Below, one piece after another: positions 1 to 8,341 of a DNA stretch of 64,000 nucleotides. Each line of letters opens with the position of its first letter. Position 1 is the first letter of the stretch. Made by a program: the position numbers and the translations under genes. The notes beneath the pieces are model-generated. The model made no database searches and was not told where the DNA came from. It saw only the letters and a list, made by a program, of their open reading frames with translations. The DNA lies in the NCBI RefSeq assembly GCF_017742215.1, contig NZ_JAGHKP010000004.1, positions 806,001 to 870,000 of the forward strand, given 5' to 3'. This stretch comes from Chitinophaga chungangae. GTDB taxonomy: Bacteria > Bacteroidota > Bacteroidia > Chitinophagales > Chitinophagaceae.

Positions 1-766
1 AGGCCACCATGTCGTCGATCAGGCGGTGCTCGTAAGTGAGGCCCGCTTTGTCGAACTCGGCTTTGAATTCGTTCTGGAAGATCTCTTCGAAAATATCTTT
101 GAAACGGCCATCGTATTTTTTCAGGATGGTGTTTTTGGTGCTGAGATACAGCGGCCATTTTTTCATCAGCGCCTGGTTGAAGCAGGAGCGTGCGAAGCCG
201 CGGATAGATTCGTCGGTATTGTACATCGCCAGCGCAACGCCGTCGCCTTTGAAATTGTATACTTCATGCTCGATCACTTCGCCGTTCTCGCCTTCGAATT
301 TGATAGTGAGCTTGCCTTTGCCTTTGGTCACGAAGTCAGTGGCGCGGTACTGGTCGCCGAACGCGTGACGGCCGATGCAGATGGGAGCGGTCCAGTTGGG
401 AACGAGGCGGGGCACGTTTTTGGTAACGATGGGCTCGCGGAACACGGTGCCATCGAGGATATTACGGATGGTGCCGTTGGGCGACTTCCACATTTGTTTC
501 AGCTTGAACTCTTTCACGCGCTCTTCGTCGGGCGTAATGGTCGCGCATTTGATACCCACGCTGTATTGTTTGATCGCGTTGGCGGCGTCTACGGTCACCT
601 GGTCGTTGGTGGCGTCGCGGTGCTCCATTCCGAGGTCGAAATATTTAATATCCAGTTCCAGATAAGGAGTGATCAGTTTGTCTTTAATGAACTTCCAGAT
701 GATCCGCGTCATTTCGTCGCCATCCAGTTCAACCACAGGGTTTGCAACTTTGATTTTTTGTGACAT
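1..766 (-). CDS. NADP-dependent isocitrate dehydrogenase, eukaryotic/type II subfamily (C-terminus outside window)
   Basis: Oxidative decarboxylation of isocitrate to 2-oxoglutarate in the cytoplasm (TCA cycle, NADPH supply). About 255 N-terminal residues are visible of roughly 410 expected. The N-terminus has the family hallmark NPVVELDGDEMTRIIW near residues 9-24. Further on come SPNGTIRNILDGTVFREPI, which supplies substrate-binding Ser/Asn/Arg residues, YNFKGDGVALAMYNTDESI, and KNTILKKYDGRFKDIF. The start is the ATG at 764-766; no other start lies near it. The reading frame leaves the window at base 1, so the gene is cut by the window edge and not broken. It follows a second isocitrate dehydrogenase of a different family after 146 bases, on the same strand. 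Identification is firm from sequence; NADP preference is family knowledge. Confidence 0.95.
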   Translation of the reverse strand, partial: MSQKIKVANPVVELDGDEMTRIIWKFIKDKLITPYLELDIKYFDLGMEHRDATNDQVTVDAANAIKQYSVGIKCATITPDEERVKEFKLKQMWKSPNGTIRNILDGTVFREPIVTKNVPRLVPNWTAPICIGRHAFGDQYRATDFVTKGKGKLTIKFEGENGEVIEHEVYNFKGDGVALAMYNTDESIRGFARSCFNQALMKKWPLYLSTKNTILKKYDGRFKDIFEEIFQNEFKAEFDKAGLTYEHRLIDDMVA

Positions 767-912
767 CAGTTTTTAATTTTTATTACAGCCAATTTCAAAA
801 TACGTAACCGGTTGATTAGATTACGTTTTTTTATCAAATGATTTGATTACAGTTTCGAAAGATAACACATACCCGCCGAATTTTGCAATCCGTTGCATTA
901 AATTCCTGCTGT

Positions 913-2178
913 TTACAGCTGCTTGATGATCTCGTCTGCAAACTCGCTGCATTTCACGAGGGTGGCATCGTCCATCAGCTTGTAGAAATCGATCGTTACG
1001 CGTTTGCGCATAATGGCCGTGCTGAGGCCGTGCACGATAATATCCGCCGCTTCTTTCCAGCCCATGTATTCCAGCATCATTACGCCGGAAAGGATCACGG
1101 AAGAGGGGTTCATTGTGTCGGTATTCGCAAAGCGGGGCGCGGTGCCGTGCGTGGCTTCGAATACGGCGTGGCCGGTAGTGTAGTTGATGTTCCCGCCCGG
1201 CGCAATGCCGATGCCGCCCACCGCCGCCGCCAGCGCGTCGGAGATATAGTCGCCGTTGAGGTTCAGCGTGGCGATCACGGAATATTCCTGCGGCGCCAGG
1301 AGGATCTGCTGCAGGAAGTTGTCGGCGATCACGTCGTTAATGATGATCTTATTGTGCGCCTGCGCTACTTTCAGCTCGCGGTTGGCTTCTTCCTCGGATT
1401 TCTCTTTTTTGGTCTTTTCCCATTGCTCCCAGGTATACACGTAGTCGCCAAATTCGCGCACCGCCAACTCGTAGCCCCAGTTTTTGAAGCCCCCTTCGGT
1501 GAATTTCATGATGTTGCCCTTGTGTACGATGGAAACGGTCGGCCGTTTGTGCTCGATGGCGTATTTGATGGCCGCGCGCACCAGCCTTTCGGTGCCTTCT
1601 TTGGACACGGGCTTGATGCCGAGGGACGAGGTGTCGGGGAAACGGATCTGTTTCACGCCCAGTTCTTCCGTGAGGAATTTGAGCAGTTTTTCAGCGCCTT
1701 CCGTGCCGTACATGTATTCGATGCCGGCGTAAATGTCTTCGGTATTCTCGCGGAAGATCACCATGTCTACCTTCTCGGGATGTTTCACCGGCGAAGGTAC
1801 TTTGTTGAACCAGCGCACGGGGCGCACGCAGGCGTACAGGTCAAGCTCCTGGCGCATGGCTACGTTCAGCGAGCGGATGCCGCCGCCCACCGGGGTGGTC
1901 AGGGGGCCTTTGATAGACACGAGGTATTCCTTCAGCGCGTCGAGGGTGGTTTTAGGCAGCCATTCGCCTGTTTCCTGGTAAGCCTTTTCGCCAGCCAGTA
2001 CTTCTTTCCACTCGATTTTCCGTTCGCCGCCATAGGCTTTTTCCACCGCCGCGTCGAATACTCTCACGCTGGCGCGCCAGATATCGGGACCAATACCGTC
2101 GCCGATTATGAACGGAATAATAGGATGGGCAGGGACCTTGATCTGCCCGTTGATCATCTGAATTTTTTCTGCCGGCAT
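913..2178 (-). CDS. icd: NADP-dependent isocitrate dehydrogenase, E. coli Icd-type
   Basis: Second isocitrate dehydrogenase, of the bacterial Icd family (421 aa). Visible motifs: GDGIGPDIW near residues 26-34; GGGIRSLNVAMRQELDLY around residue 98-115, with Ser103 in the place of the E. coli phospho-Ser113; NLNGDYISDALAA; and HGTAPRFANTD. The coenzyme-site residues differ from E. coli: Lys344-Tyr345 read Arg-Phe, Val351 reads Met, Tyr391 reads Ile and Arg395 reads Lys. The Asp344-Ile345 pair of NAD-type enzymes is absent, so basic residues are kept and NADP use is likely but unproven. The ATG at 2176-2178 is chosen because the longer frame, to 2289, would run through the promoter of the divergent gene and its first 37 residues do not resemble the family. 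A TACCTTTG -7 box lies 34 bases upstream of the start codon. Confidence 0.95.
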   Translation of the reverse strand: MPAEKIQMINGQIKVPAHPIIPFIIGDGIGPDIWRASVRVFDAAVEKAYGGERKIEWKEVLAGEKAYQETGEWLPKTTLDALKEYLVSIKGPLTTPVGGGIRSLNVAMRQELDLYACVRPVRWFNKVPSPVKHPEKVDMVIFRENTEDIYAGIEYMYGTEGAEKLLKFLTEELGVKQIRFPDTSSLGIKPVSKEGTERLVRAAIKYAIEHKRPTVSIVHKGNIMKFTEGGFKNWGYELAVREFGDYVYTWEQWEKTKKEKSEEEANRELKVAQAHNKIIINDVIADNFLQQILLAPQEYSVIATLNLNGDYISDALAAAVGGIGIAPGGNINYTTGHAVFEATHGTAPRFANTDTMNPSSVILSGVMMLEYMGWKEAADIIVHGLSTAIMRKRVTIDFYKLMDDATLVKCSEFADEIIKQL

Positions 2179-2211
2179 ATATTGCTGTGTTATTATTTCA
2201 TAAATGCTTCG

Positions 2212-2219
2212 CAAAGGTA
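2212..2219 (-). promoter_or_regulatory. -7 promoter element of icd
   Basis: TACCTTTG on the minus strand matches the Bacteroidota TAnnTTTG -7 box, about 34 bases before the icd ATG. I see no good -33 TTTG partner 19-20 bases upstream, so this is a partial match. Confidence 0.45.
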
Positions 2220-2306
2220 TGACATTTGACCGTGGCCTGTACCCCGGAATTGTGATAATTACCTTAAATTCGGAGGAGAATTGTTGCACCCGAAAATCAA
2301 GGAGCT

Positions 2307-2969
2307 ATGGCTGAACATATTGTTTCAATATTAGATATAACCCCCGTTACTCACAACGTAAAGCGTTTTACCCTTCAAAAACCCGCCGGTTACACGTTTA
2401 TACCCGGCCAGGCCACCGATGTGGCCGTGAACCTTCCCGGCTGGGAAAAAGAGCTCCGGCCCTTCACTTTTACCGCCCTGAACGAGTGGGACACCCTGGA
2501 GTTCACCATCAAGATCTACGACGACCATCCCGGCATGACCCATCAGCTGGGTCAGCTCAAGACCGGCAACAGCCTTATCCTGCACGATCCCTGGGGCGCC
2601 ATCCAGTACAAGGGCGAAGGCGTTTTTATCGCCGGGGGCGCGGGCGTTACCCCTTTTATCGCCATTTTCCGCCAGCTGCATAAAGAAGGGAAAACGGGCG
2701 GCAATAAACTGATATTTTCCAACAAGACCCGTGAGGACATTATCCTGGAAAACGAATTCAGGGCCATGCTCGGCAAAAATTTCATCAACACCCTTACAGA
2801 CGAGGCTTTCCCGGGCTACGACCATCATTATGTAGACGAAGTGTACCTGCGCGACAAGGTGAAAAACTTCCGCCAGCACTTTTATATCTGCGGGCCAGAT
2901 GCCATGGTGGCCGATCTGCAGCCGCTGATCCGCAAATTGGGCGGCGAATCCATCATCGTGGAGCTGTAA
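2307..2969 (+). CDS. FAD/NADP-binding oxidoreductase of the ferredoxin-NADP reductase family
   Basis: Small flavin reductase-like protein of 220 aa with no iron-sulfur domain. An N-terminal FAD-binding barrel carries RPFTFTA (residues 52-58, flavin-binding RxYS-type motif). The NAD(P)-binding half has GGAGVTPFIAIFRQL (about 110-124) and the C-terminal YICGPDAMV (about 195-203). This layout is that of ferredoxin/flavodoxin-NADP reductases, which move electrons between NAD(P)H and a protein partner. The partner is not identifiable here. It is transcribed divergently from icd and stands alone. The ATG start is the only one that keeps the whole barrel. Family assignment is firm; physiological substrate unknown. 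Confidence 0.85.
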   Translation: MAEHIVSILDITPVTHNVKRFTLQKPAGYTFIPGQATDVAVNLPGWEKELRPFTFTALNEWDTLEFTIKIYDDHPGMTHQLGQLKTGNSLILHDPWGAIQYKGEGVFIAGGAGVTPFIAIFRQLHKEGKTGGNKLIFSNKTREDIILENEFRAMLGKNFINTLTDEAFPGYDHHYVDEVYLRDKVKNFRQHFYICGPDAMVADLQPLIRKLGGESIIVEL

Positions 2970-3031
2970 ACATTTTCACCGGCGATTTCCCCCCTTTTAC
3001 CGGTAATTGACCCCTCCCTGCCTAAGCGGTA

Positions 3032-3062
3032 TTGTGATGCAAACCGGCCGGAAGTAGATTTG
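3032..3062 (+). promoter_or_regulatory. Bacteroidota-type promoter
   Basis: TTGTG at 3032-3036 and TAGATTTG at 3055-3062 (TAnnTTTG -7 box), with 18 bases between them. This matches the -33/-7 architecture and sits 32 bases before the ATG of the LiaF-like gene. Confidence 0.6.
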
Positions 3063-3094
3063 TATCATAAAAAAAATCAAAAACACTACAATTT

Positions 3095-3817
3095 ATGAGC
3101 AGGCTTAATCGTCAACAAAATAACAGCGCAGGCGGCGGCGGTCTTTGGGCCGGTGTGATCGTGCTCTGTATAGGTCTTTTTATATTCCTGAGAAAGGCGG
3201 GCCTCGAAATACCCGACTGGCTCTTTTCCTGGCCGATGATCCTCGTGGCCGTCGGTTTCCTGATGGGCGTGAAGAATAAGTTCCAGGGCATTGCCTGGTT
3301 CATCGTTACGTTCGTTGGCTGCGTTTTCCTGGTAGGGGAAATTTTGCCGGTAGACTGGAACCTCCGCCGCTTTATTTTCCCGAGCGCCCTCATCGTGGTG
3401 GGCGTGTATATGATCGGGAAAGCAGCCAGCCGCAGGCAGCGGTATGAAGAAGTGATGGCGGAAGGTATGGTGCGCAACAGCGACGACTATATCCAAAGCA
3501 CCACCATCTTCAGCGGCACGAACAAGATGATCCTGTCCAAAAACTTCCAGGGAGGCGCCATCACCACCGTATTCGGCGGTACCGAGCTGAATTTCACCCA
3601 GGCAGACATCCAGGGCGAAGCGGTGCTCGACATCACAACGCTGTTCGGCAGTGTGGAGATCGTAGTGCCCAGCAACTGGGACGTGAAGATGGACGTGTCC
3701 ACCGTGTTCGGCGGTATTGAAGATAAACGCGCCATCCCCCCCGCAATGCCCTCCAACAAAGTGCTGGTGCTGAAAGGTTCCTGCACGTTCGGGGGAGTAG
3801 ATCTGAAAAGTTATTAG
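3095..3817 (+). CDS. LiaF-like membrane protein (LiaI/LiaF TM region plus LiaF C-terminal domain)
   Basis: 240 aa. A short polar, Gly-rich N-terminus is followed by four hydrophobic helices (about 17-33, 44-58, 66-82 and 90-107) and then a soluble beta-rich domain from about residue 130. That domain contains repeated FGG turns (TVFGGTELNF, TLFGSVEIVVP, TVFGGIEDKR, CTFGGVDLKSY), the pattern of the cell-wall-active antibiotic response (LiaF C-terminal) family. In Bacillus LiaF restrains a two-component system sensing envelope stress. Here a LytS/LytR pair lies two genes downstream on the same strand, so a related role is possible but is inference. It has its own promoter at 3032-3062. Confidence 0.8.
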   Translation: MSRLNRQQNNSAGGGGLWAGVIVLCIGLFIFLRKAGLEIPDWLFSWPMILVAVGFLMGVKNKFQGIAWFIVTFVGCVFLVGEILPVDWNLRRFIFPSALIVVGVYMIGKAASRRQRYEEVMAEGMVRNSDDYIQSTTIFSGTNKMILSKNFQGGAITTVFGGTELNFTQADIQGEAVLDITTLFGSVEIVVPSNWDVKMDVSTVFGGIEDKRAIPPAMPSNKVLVLKGSCTFGGVDLKSY

Positions 3818-3899
3818 TCTCTTTTTCCGCCATTCGTTTTTGTTCATTGATATTGTTAACTCCCATCCATCCTTATTCATACCAGTAAACCGTTAAAAC

Positions 3900-4253
3900 A
3901 TGTATTGGTTCGTAGCGAAGATCGTGTACCAGATTATCTGCGGAAAGGGCGAGCACCTCCCGCAGTTCGACGAGCAATTGCGCCTGATCAGTGCGGTCAA
4001 TAAAAAAGAAGCCTGGAAAAAAGCCGTGGAGATCGGCGAGCAGGAGCAATACGCTTTCCGCAACCAGAAACAGGAATTGGTGGAATGGCGTTTTATCAAC
4101 GTGCCGGAGCTGAGCGCGCTGGACGAGCTGAAAGACGGCATGGAGCTGTATTCCCGCGTGGAAGAGCCCGAAAATGCCAACAGCTACGTGGCCCTGCTGC
4201 AGATGAAAGCGGCGCAGCTGCAATCGCAGAAGTTCTTTGAGCTGAATGTATAA
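3900..4253 (+). CDS. DUF4288 domain protein
   Basis: 117 aa, soluble, no signal peptide. It begins MYWFVAKIVYQIICG and contains DEQLRLISAVNKKEAWKKAVEIGEQEQ and WRFINVPEL, a pattern I recognise as DUF4288, a small domain of unknown function common in Bacteroidota and cyanobacteria. It lies between the LiaF-like gene and a sensor kinase, 20 bases before the latter's start codon, so it may share the kinase transcript. No function can be given. Confidence 0.75.
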   Translation: MYWFVAKIVYQIICGKGEHLPQFDEQLRLISAVNKKEAWKKAVEIGEQEQYAFRNQKQELVEWRFINVPELSALDELKDGMELYSRVEEPENANSYVALLQMKAAQLQSQKFFELNV

Positions 4254-4273
4254 CCTGTAAAAACTGCATCCGT

Positions 4274-5341
4274 TTGGCTACACATTTGCTGAAAGAAACG
4301 CAATTCCGCTGGACGTTCATCACCGGTGTATGCGTATTTGTCCAGATGCACGCCATCATCCTGCATCTCTGGCTCGATATACCGATGCCGCTCGCCTGGG
4401 CAGACAGTGGGTTTCACAACAGCCTGCTGGCCGTATTCGCCGCCTGCATCACGCAAATGCTCGCCTATTACCGGCCCGTGAAAGGCAAGTATGTGTTCGT
4501 CGCCCTGCTCACCGCCACCGTCAGCGTGATCTGGCTGGTGAGCGTATACTGGTCGCTACGCAGCATTTTCGGTTCCATAACGGATTATATGGATTGGCTG
4601 AACGACACGCTGCCAGTGCGTTTCGCGCTCGGCTGGCTCATCATCACCGGCACCGGTTTCATCAGCTTTTTCCTGTACGAAATGGACGAGCACCGCGCCG
4701 CCCTGGCCAGAAAGGAAGCCGCGGAAAAAATGGCGAAGGAAGCAGAACTGTACAAGCTCCGCCAGCAACTGCAGCCGCACTTCCTGTTCAACAGCCTTAA
4801 TTCTATCAACGCGCTTGTTACGCTCAGGCCCGAAGAAGCCCGGCAGATGATCCAGAAGCTCAGCGATTTTTTACGCGGCACGCTGAAAAAGGAAGACCAG
4901 CTGTGGATATCGTTAAGGGAAGAATTACAATACCTTCAGTTATACCTCGATATCGAAAAGGTGCGTTTCCGTCACCGGCTCAGCACCGACATACAGCAAA
5001 GCGAAGACGCTTCGCCGCTGCAGATACCGCCCATGCTTCTCCAGCCCGTAGTGGAGAACGCGATCAAGTTCGGGCTGTACGATACTACGGAAGCGATCAC
5101 GATCGTGATCAAAGCATGGCAGGAACAGGGCGTACTGATGGTGTCCGTCTCCAACCCGTTCGACCCTTCGCTGCAACAGCAGTCCTGGCAGGGCACGGGT
5201 TTCGGGCTCAGCTCCATCAGCCGGAGGCTGTACCTGCTTTTTGCCCGGCAAGACCTCCTGGAAACGCGCGTGGACGGGCATATTTTTACCACCCTGATCA
5301 AAGTACCGCAATTGCATGATAAAGACAATACTGATAGATGA
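4274..5341 (+). CDS. LytS-type sensor histidine kinase
   Basis: Membrane histidine kinase of the LytS/YehU (His_kinase, PF06580) family, 355 aa. Four hydrophobic helices (about 13-33, 50-66, 73-93, 117-135) form the membrane part. A short coiled coil leads to the phospho-acceptor motif QLQPHFLFNSLNS with His169. The ATPase part shows PPMLLQPVVENAIKFGL (N box) and GTGFGLSSISRRL (G box). The start is TTG at 4274: the first in-frame ATG (4346) would delete most of the first membrane helix. It overlaps the response regulator gene by 26 bases, so the two are translationally linked. The stimulus is unknown; the LiaF-like protein upstream hints at the envelope. Confidence 0.92.
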   Translation: MATHLLKETQFRWTFITGVCVFVQMHAIILHLWLDIPMPLAWADSGFHNSLLAVFAACITQMLAYYRPVKGKYVFVALLTATVSVIWLVSVYWSLRSIFGSITDYMDWLNDTLPVRFALGWLIITGTGFISFFLYEMDEHRAALARKEAAEKMAKEAELYKLRQQLQPHFLFNSLNSINALVTLRPEEARQMIQKLSDFLRGTLKKEDQLWISLREELQYLQLYLDIEKVRFRHRLSTDIQQSEDASPLQIPPMLLQPVVENAIKFGLYDTTEAITIVIKAWQEQGVLMVSVSNPFDPSLQQQSWQGTGFGLSSISRRLYLLFARQDLLETRVDGHIFTTLIKVPQLHDKDNTDR

Positions 5342-6047
5342 CGAACCGCTGGCCCGCGAACTGGTGAAAGAATACCTGCAGGCTTATCCGCAGATAGAAG
5401 TGGCAGCCGAGTGCAACGACGGGTTTGAAGGGCTGAAGGCGATCCAGCAGCATCAGCCCGACCTGATCTTTCTCGACATCCAGATGCCGAAGATCAATGG
5501 TTTTGAAATGCTGGAGCTGGTCGATAAAATTCCCTGCGTGATATTCACCACTGCTTTTGAAGAATACGCGCTGCGCGCTTTCGAAGTGAACGCGGTGGAT
5601 TACCTGCTGAAACCGTTCTCCAAAGACCGCTTCGACAAGGCATTGCAAAAGATGCTGGAACGCAAGACGGAGATCACGGCCGATTTCCTGGAGAACGCCG
5701 CCCGCGAAGTGCCCATGCAGCACAACCGCGTGGTGGTGAAGATCAACGGCAAGATCAAGATCATTCCCGTACAGGACATTCATTACCTCGAAGCGGCGGA
5801 CGATTATGTGAAGATCGTGACCGGCGAAGGCAGCTTCCTGAAAAACAAAACGATGGCATTTTTTGAAAAGATGCTCGACCCGCAGCAGTTCATCCGCGTA
5901 CACCGCTCTTACATCCTCAACCTGAGCCAGATCACGCGGATAGACCCTTACGAAAAAGAAACTTACCTGGCTATATTGCGCGACGGCAGCAAGGTGCTGG
6001 TCAGCAAAACCGGTTACCCGAAACTGAAGGAGGTATTGGGTTTATAA
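5316..6047 (+). CDS. LytTR-family response regulator
   Basis: 243 aa cytoplasmic regulator, partner of the overlapping LytS-type kinase. The receiver domain (about 1-120) has the acidic pair D8-D9, phospho-acceptor D54 (FLDIQMP), a Thr in FTTAFEEYALRAFEVNAVDY and Lys in YLLKPF. The C-terminal LytTR DNA-binding domain (about 135-240) shows HYLEAADDYVKI, RVHRSYILNL and VLVSKTGYPKLKE. LytTR proteins bind short direct repeats about two helical turns apart. It ends 6 bases inside the convergent thioesterase gene. Confidence 0.95.
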   Translation: MIKTILIDDEPLARELVKEYLQAYPQIEVAAECNDGFEGLKAIQQHQPDLIFLDIQMPKINGFEMLELVDKIPCVIFTTAFEEYALRAFEVNAVDYLLKPFSKDRFDKALQKMLERKTEITADFLENAAREVPMQHNRVVVKINGKIKIIPVQDIHYLEAADDYVKIVTGEGSFLKNKTMAFFEKMLDPQQFIRVHRSYILNLSQITRIDPYEKETYLAILRDGSKVLVSKTGYPKLKEVLGL

Positions 6048-6431
6048 AGCGCGGAAGAGATTTTCCAGCTTTGTTTTCTTCAATATCTTCTGCCCCTGTT
6101 CCCCCGAAGCGATCAGCCGCTCCCCGCAGCGGGCTTCGAACGAACAGATGATCTCATTGCCCCGGAGGGACTTTACCGTGGCGGTAAACAATACCACCGC
6201 CCCCTCCGGGGCAGGGCTTACATGCTGAACGCTCAGCATCGTGCCGATGCCTTCTTCGTCTTCCTCTTTCATTTCCAGCACAAACAAACGGCAGCACCAT
6301 TCCGCATCGCGGGCCAGCGCAAAGGTGGCGTATACGGGATGAACGGGCCCGCTGTCGAACAGGGCGCAGTCGGCTTTCGTTACCTGCCGCTCGAACGTTT
6401 TAACGTCTCCGGGTTTGAATGTTTGCAGCAT
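6042..6431 (-). CDS. Thioesterase-like hot-dog protein (FlK type)
   Basis: 129 aa, single domain. The pattern of an N-terminal FKPGDVKTFERQVTKAD strand, a central helix with DAEWCCRLFVLEMKEEDEEGIGTMLSVQHVSPAPEG and the strand VLFTATVKSL followed by CSFEARCGERLIASGEQGQKIL matches the small acyl-CoA thioesterase group that includes fluoroacetyl-CoA thioesterase. A conserved His in SVQHV and acidic residues before it could be catalytic. The substrate is not predictable; detoxification or turnover of small acyl-CoAs is the usual guess. It lies 21 bases downstream of mntH on the same strand and may be read through from it. Confidence 0.7.
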   Translation of the reverse strand: MLQTFKPGDVKTFERQVTKADCALFDSGPVHPVYATFALARDAEWCCRLFVLEMKEEDEEGIGTMLSVQHVSPAPEGAVVLFTATVKSLRGNEIICSFEARCGERLIASGEQGQKILKKTKLENLFRAL

Positions 6432-6452
6432 ATGTTTGATTGACGGTCTTTT

Positions 6453-8333
6453 TTATTGCACCACCAGCACGGGAATGTGCACGTAATGCCGCACATAGTT
6501 CACCGTTTCGCCGTAGATCCAGTCTTTGATGCCGGTATGGCCGTGCCCGCCGAGCACGAGCAGGTCCGCCTCTTCCGCCTTCACGATGCGCACGATCTCT
6601 TTCGCGCGGTGACGGTAGCCCAGCACGCCTTTCGCGCGGATGTTGCGGCCCGCCAGCAGGGTAAGATAAGTATCCAGCTGTTCCTGGTCTTTACGCGTTT
6701 CGAAATCATCCGCTTCCTTGCCGAAATACCGCGCGGAAGCGCTTTCCACGATGTGAATAAGCACGTATTCCGTATCGGGCCTGCCTTGCGCGAGCGCGTT
6801 GGCAATGATCTTTTCATCGTTCTTCGAAAAGTCAAGCGCCATGGCGATACGTTTGTACGCCGGCGCTTCCAGGTTGCCGAGCGTTACCTTCGTGGGGTGC
6901 ATGCGCGCGGAACGTTCCATGCGGTAGCGGCTCAGCCAGGGATAGATCACCGTGATCAAAAGCAATAAAAGAAACCCGAAACTGATCAGCACGATCAGCG
7001 CGTTCGCCCACAAGGCGCCGCTGCCGCTCATAAAATCGCTCGCCTGCGACCAAACCATTTTTACGTTCAGGTACACCAGCACGGAAGAGATCAGCCAGGC
7101 CAGCACTTTCACCAGCGGTTTGATGGCGAAGGCCCCCATGGTGTGTTTGTCGCTCACGAAATGGATCAGCGGTATCACCGCAAACCCAAGCTGCAGGCTC
7201 AGCAGCACCTGGCTGAACACCAGCAGCTGCCCGATCTTTTCTTCGCCCGAAACCCATATCACGATCAGCGCGGGAATAATGGCTACCAGCCGCGTAAGCA
7301 GCCTGCGCAGCCAGGGATTGATGCGCAGCCGCAAATATCCTTCCATCACGATCTGCCCCGCCAGCGTGCCCGTTACGGTAGAGCTCTGCCCCGCCGCGAT
7401 CAGCGCCACTGCAAAAAGTATCGGCGCCAAACGTGTGCCCAGCAATGGTTCCAGCATGCGGTGCGCTTCGTGGAGGTCGGCTATTTCGGTATGACCGGCT
7501 TTATAAAAAACGGTGGCCGCCAGAATAAGAATGGCCGCGTTCACAAAAAAAGCAAGGTTCAGCGCGATGGTGGTATCGAGAAAATTGATCTTTAACGCAT
7601 GACGGATGCCTTCGTCCGTTTTTTTGATCTTGCGCGTTTGCACCAGTGCCGAATGCAGGTAGAGATTATGCGGCATCACGGTGGCGCCGATAATGCCGAT
7701 GGCGATGTACAGCGCCGTATCGTCCGGCAGGGAAGGCACGAAGCCGGTCACCACTTCGCCCATGGGAGGTTTGGCCAGCAGCAGTTCCACCAGGAACGAA
7801 GTGCCGACGATAGCCACCAGCGCGATAATAAACGCTTCCATTTTCCGGATTCCGTAACGTTGCAACAGCAGCAGCAGGAAGGTGTCCAGCACGGTGAGGC
7901 CCACGCCCCACATCAGCGGCAGCCCCGTAAGCAATTGTATGCCGATGGCCATGCCCAGCACTTCCGCAAGGTCCGTAGCCGCAATGGCGATCTCCGCAAG
8001 AATGTACAATATAAAGTTAACGGGAGCGGGATAGGTTTCGCGGTTGGCCTGCGCAAGGTCGCGCCCGCGCACAATGCCCAGCCTGGCGCTGAGGCTTTGC
8101 AGCAGCAACGCCATCATGTTGCTCATCAGCAGCACCCACAGCAGCGTGTAGCCGTATTTGCTCCCGCCTGCGAGGTCGGTGGCCCAGTTGCCCGGGTCCA
8201 TATACCCCACGCTTACAAGGTACGCGGGGCCGAAAAAGGCCAGCGCCTTCCGCCAGCCGGATTTATGAGGAACGGTGGTATCTACGCTTTGATTTACTTC
8301 GCTGAGTGATGCTGCGTGGTCCTGGAGTTTCAT
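6453..8333 (-). CDS. mntH: Nramp-family Mn2+/Fe2+ transporter fused to a universal stress protein domain
   Basis: 626 aa inner-membrane protein. Residues about 28-455 are an Nramp transporter: DPGNWATDLAGG in helix 1 (metal-binding Asp and Asn) and MPHNLYLHSALVQTR in helix 6 (metal-binding Met and His), with about eleven helices in all. From about residue 485 a UspA-like nucleotide-binding domain follows (YKRIAMALDFSKNDEKII to the C-terminus, with GGHGHTGIKDWIYGETVN as the G-x2-G-x9-G ATP-loop). Proton-coupled manganese or iron uptake is family knowledge; the Usp domain may tune it by nucleotide binding, which is inference. It follows the DtxR-type repressor gene by 8 bases and is presumably controlled by it. 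Confidence 0.93.
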   Translation of the reverse strand: MKLQDHAASLSEVNQSVDTTVPHKSGWRKALAFFGPAYLVSVGYMDPGNWATDLAGGSKYGYTLLWVLLMSNMMALLLQSLSARLGIVRGRDLAQANRETYPAPVNFILYILAEIAIAATDLAEVLGMAIGIQLLTGLPLMWGVGLTVLDTFLLLLLQRYGIRKMEAFIIALVAIVGTSFLVELLLAKPPMGEVVTGFVPSLPDDTALYIAIGIIGATVMPHNLYLHSALVQTRKIKKTDEGIRHALKINFLDTTIALNLAFFVNAAILILAATVFYKAGHTEIADLHEAHRMLEPLLGTRLAPILFAVALIAAGQSSTVTGTLAGQIVMEGYLRLRINPWLRRLLTRLVAIIPALIVIWVSGEEKIGQLLVFSQVLLSLQLGFAVIPLIHFVSDKHTMGAFAIKPLVKVLAWLISSVLVYLNVKMVWSQASDFMSGSGALWANALIVLISFGFLLLLLITVIYPWLSRYRMERSARMHPTKVTLGNLEAPAYKRIAMALDFSKNDEKIIANALAQGRPDTEYVLIHIVESASARYFGKEADDFETRKDQEQLDTYLTLLAGRNIRAKGVLGYRHRAKEIVRIVKAEEADLLVLGGHGHTGIKDWIYGETVNYVRHYVHIPVLVVQ

Positions 8334-8341
8334 TTCTCTAC

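Noticed and set aside
883..2229. Long open frame on the plus strand opposite icd (448 codons)
   Set aside because: Antisense shadow of a GC-rich conserved gene; its translation has no recognisable domain and is rich in His, Arg and Gly.
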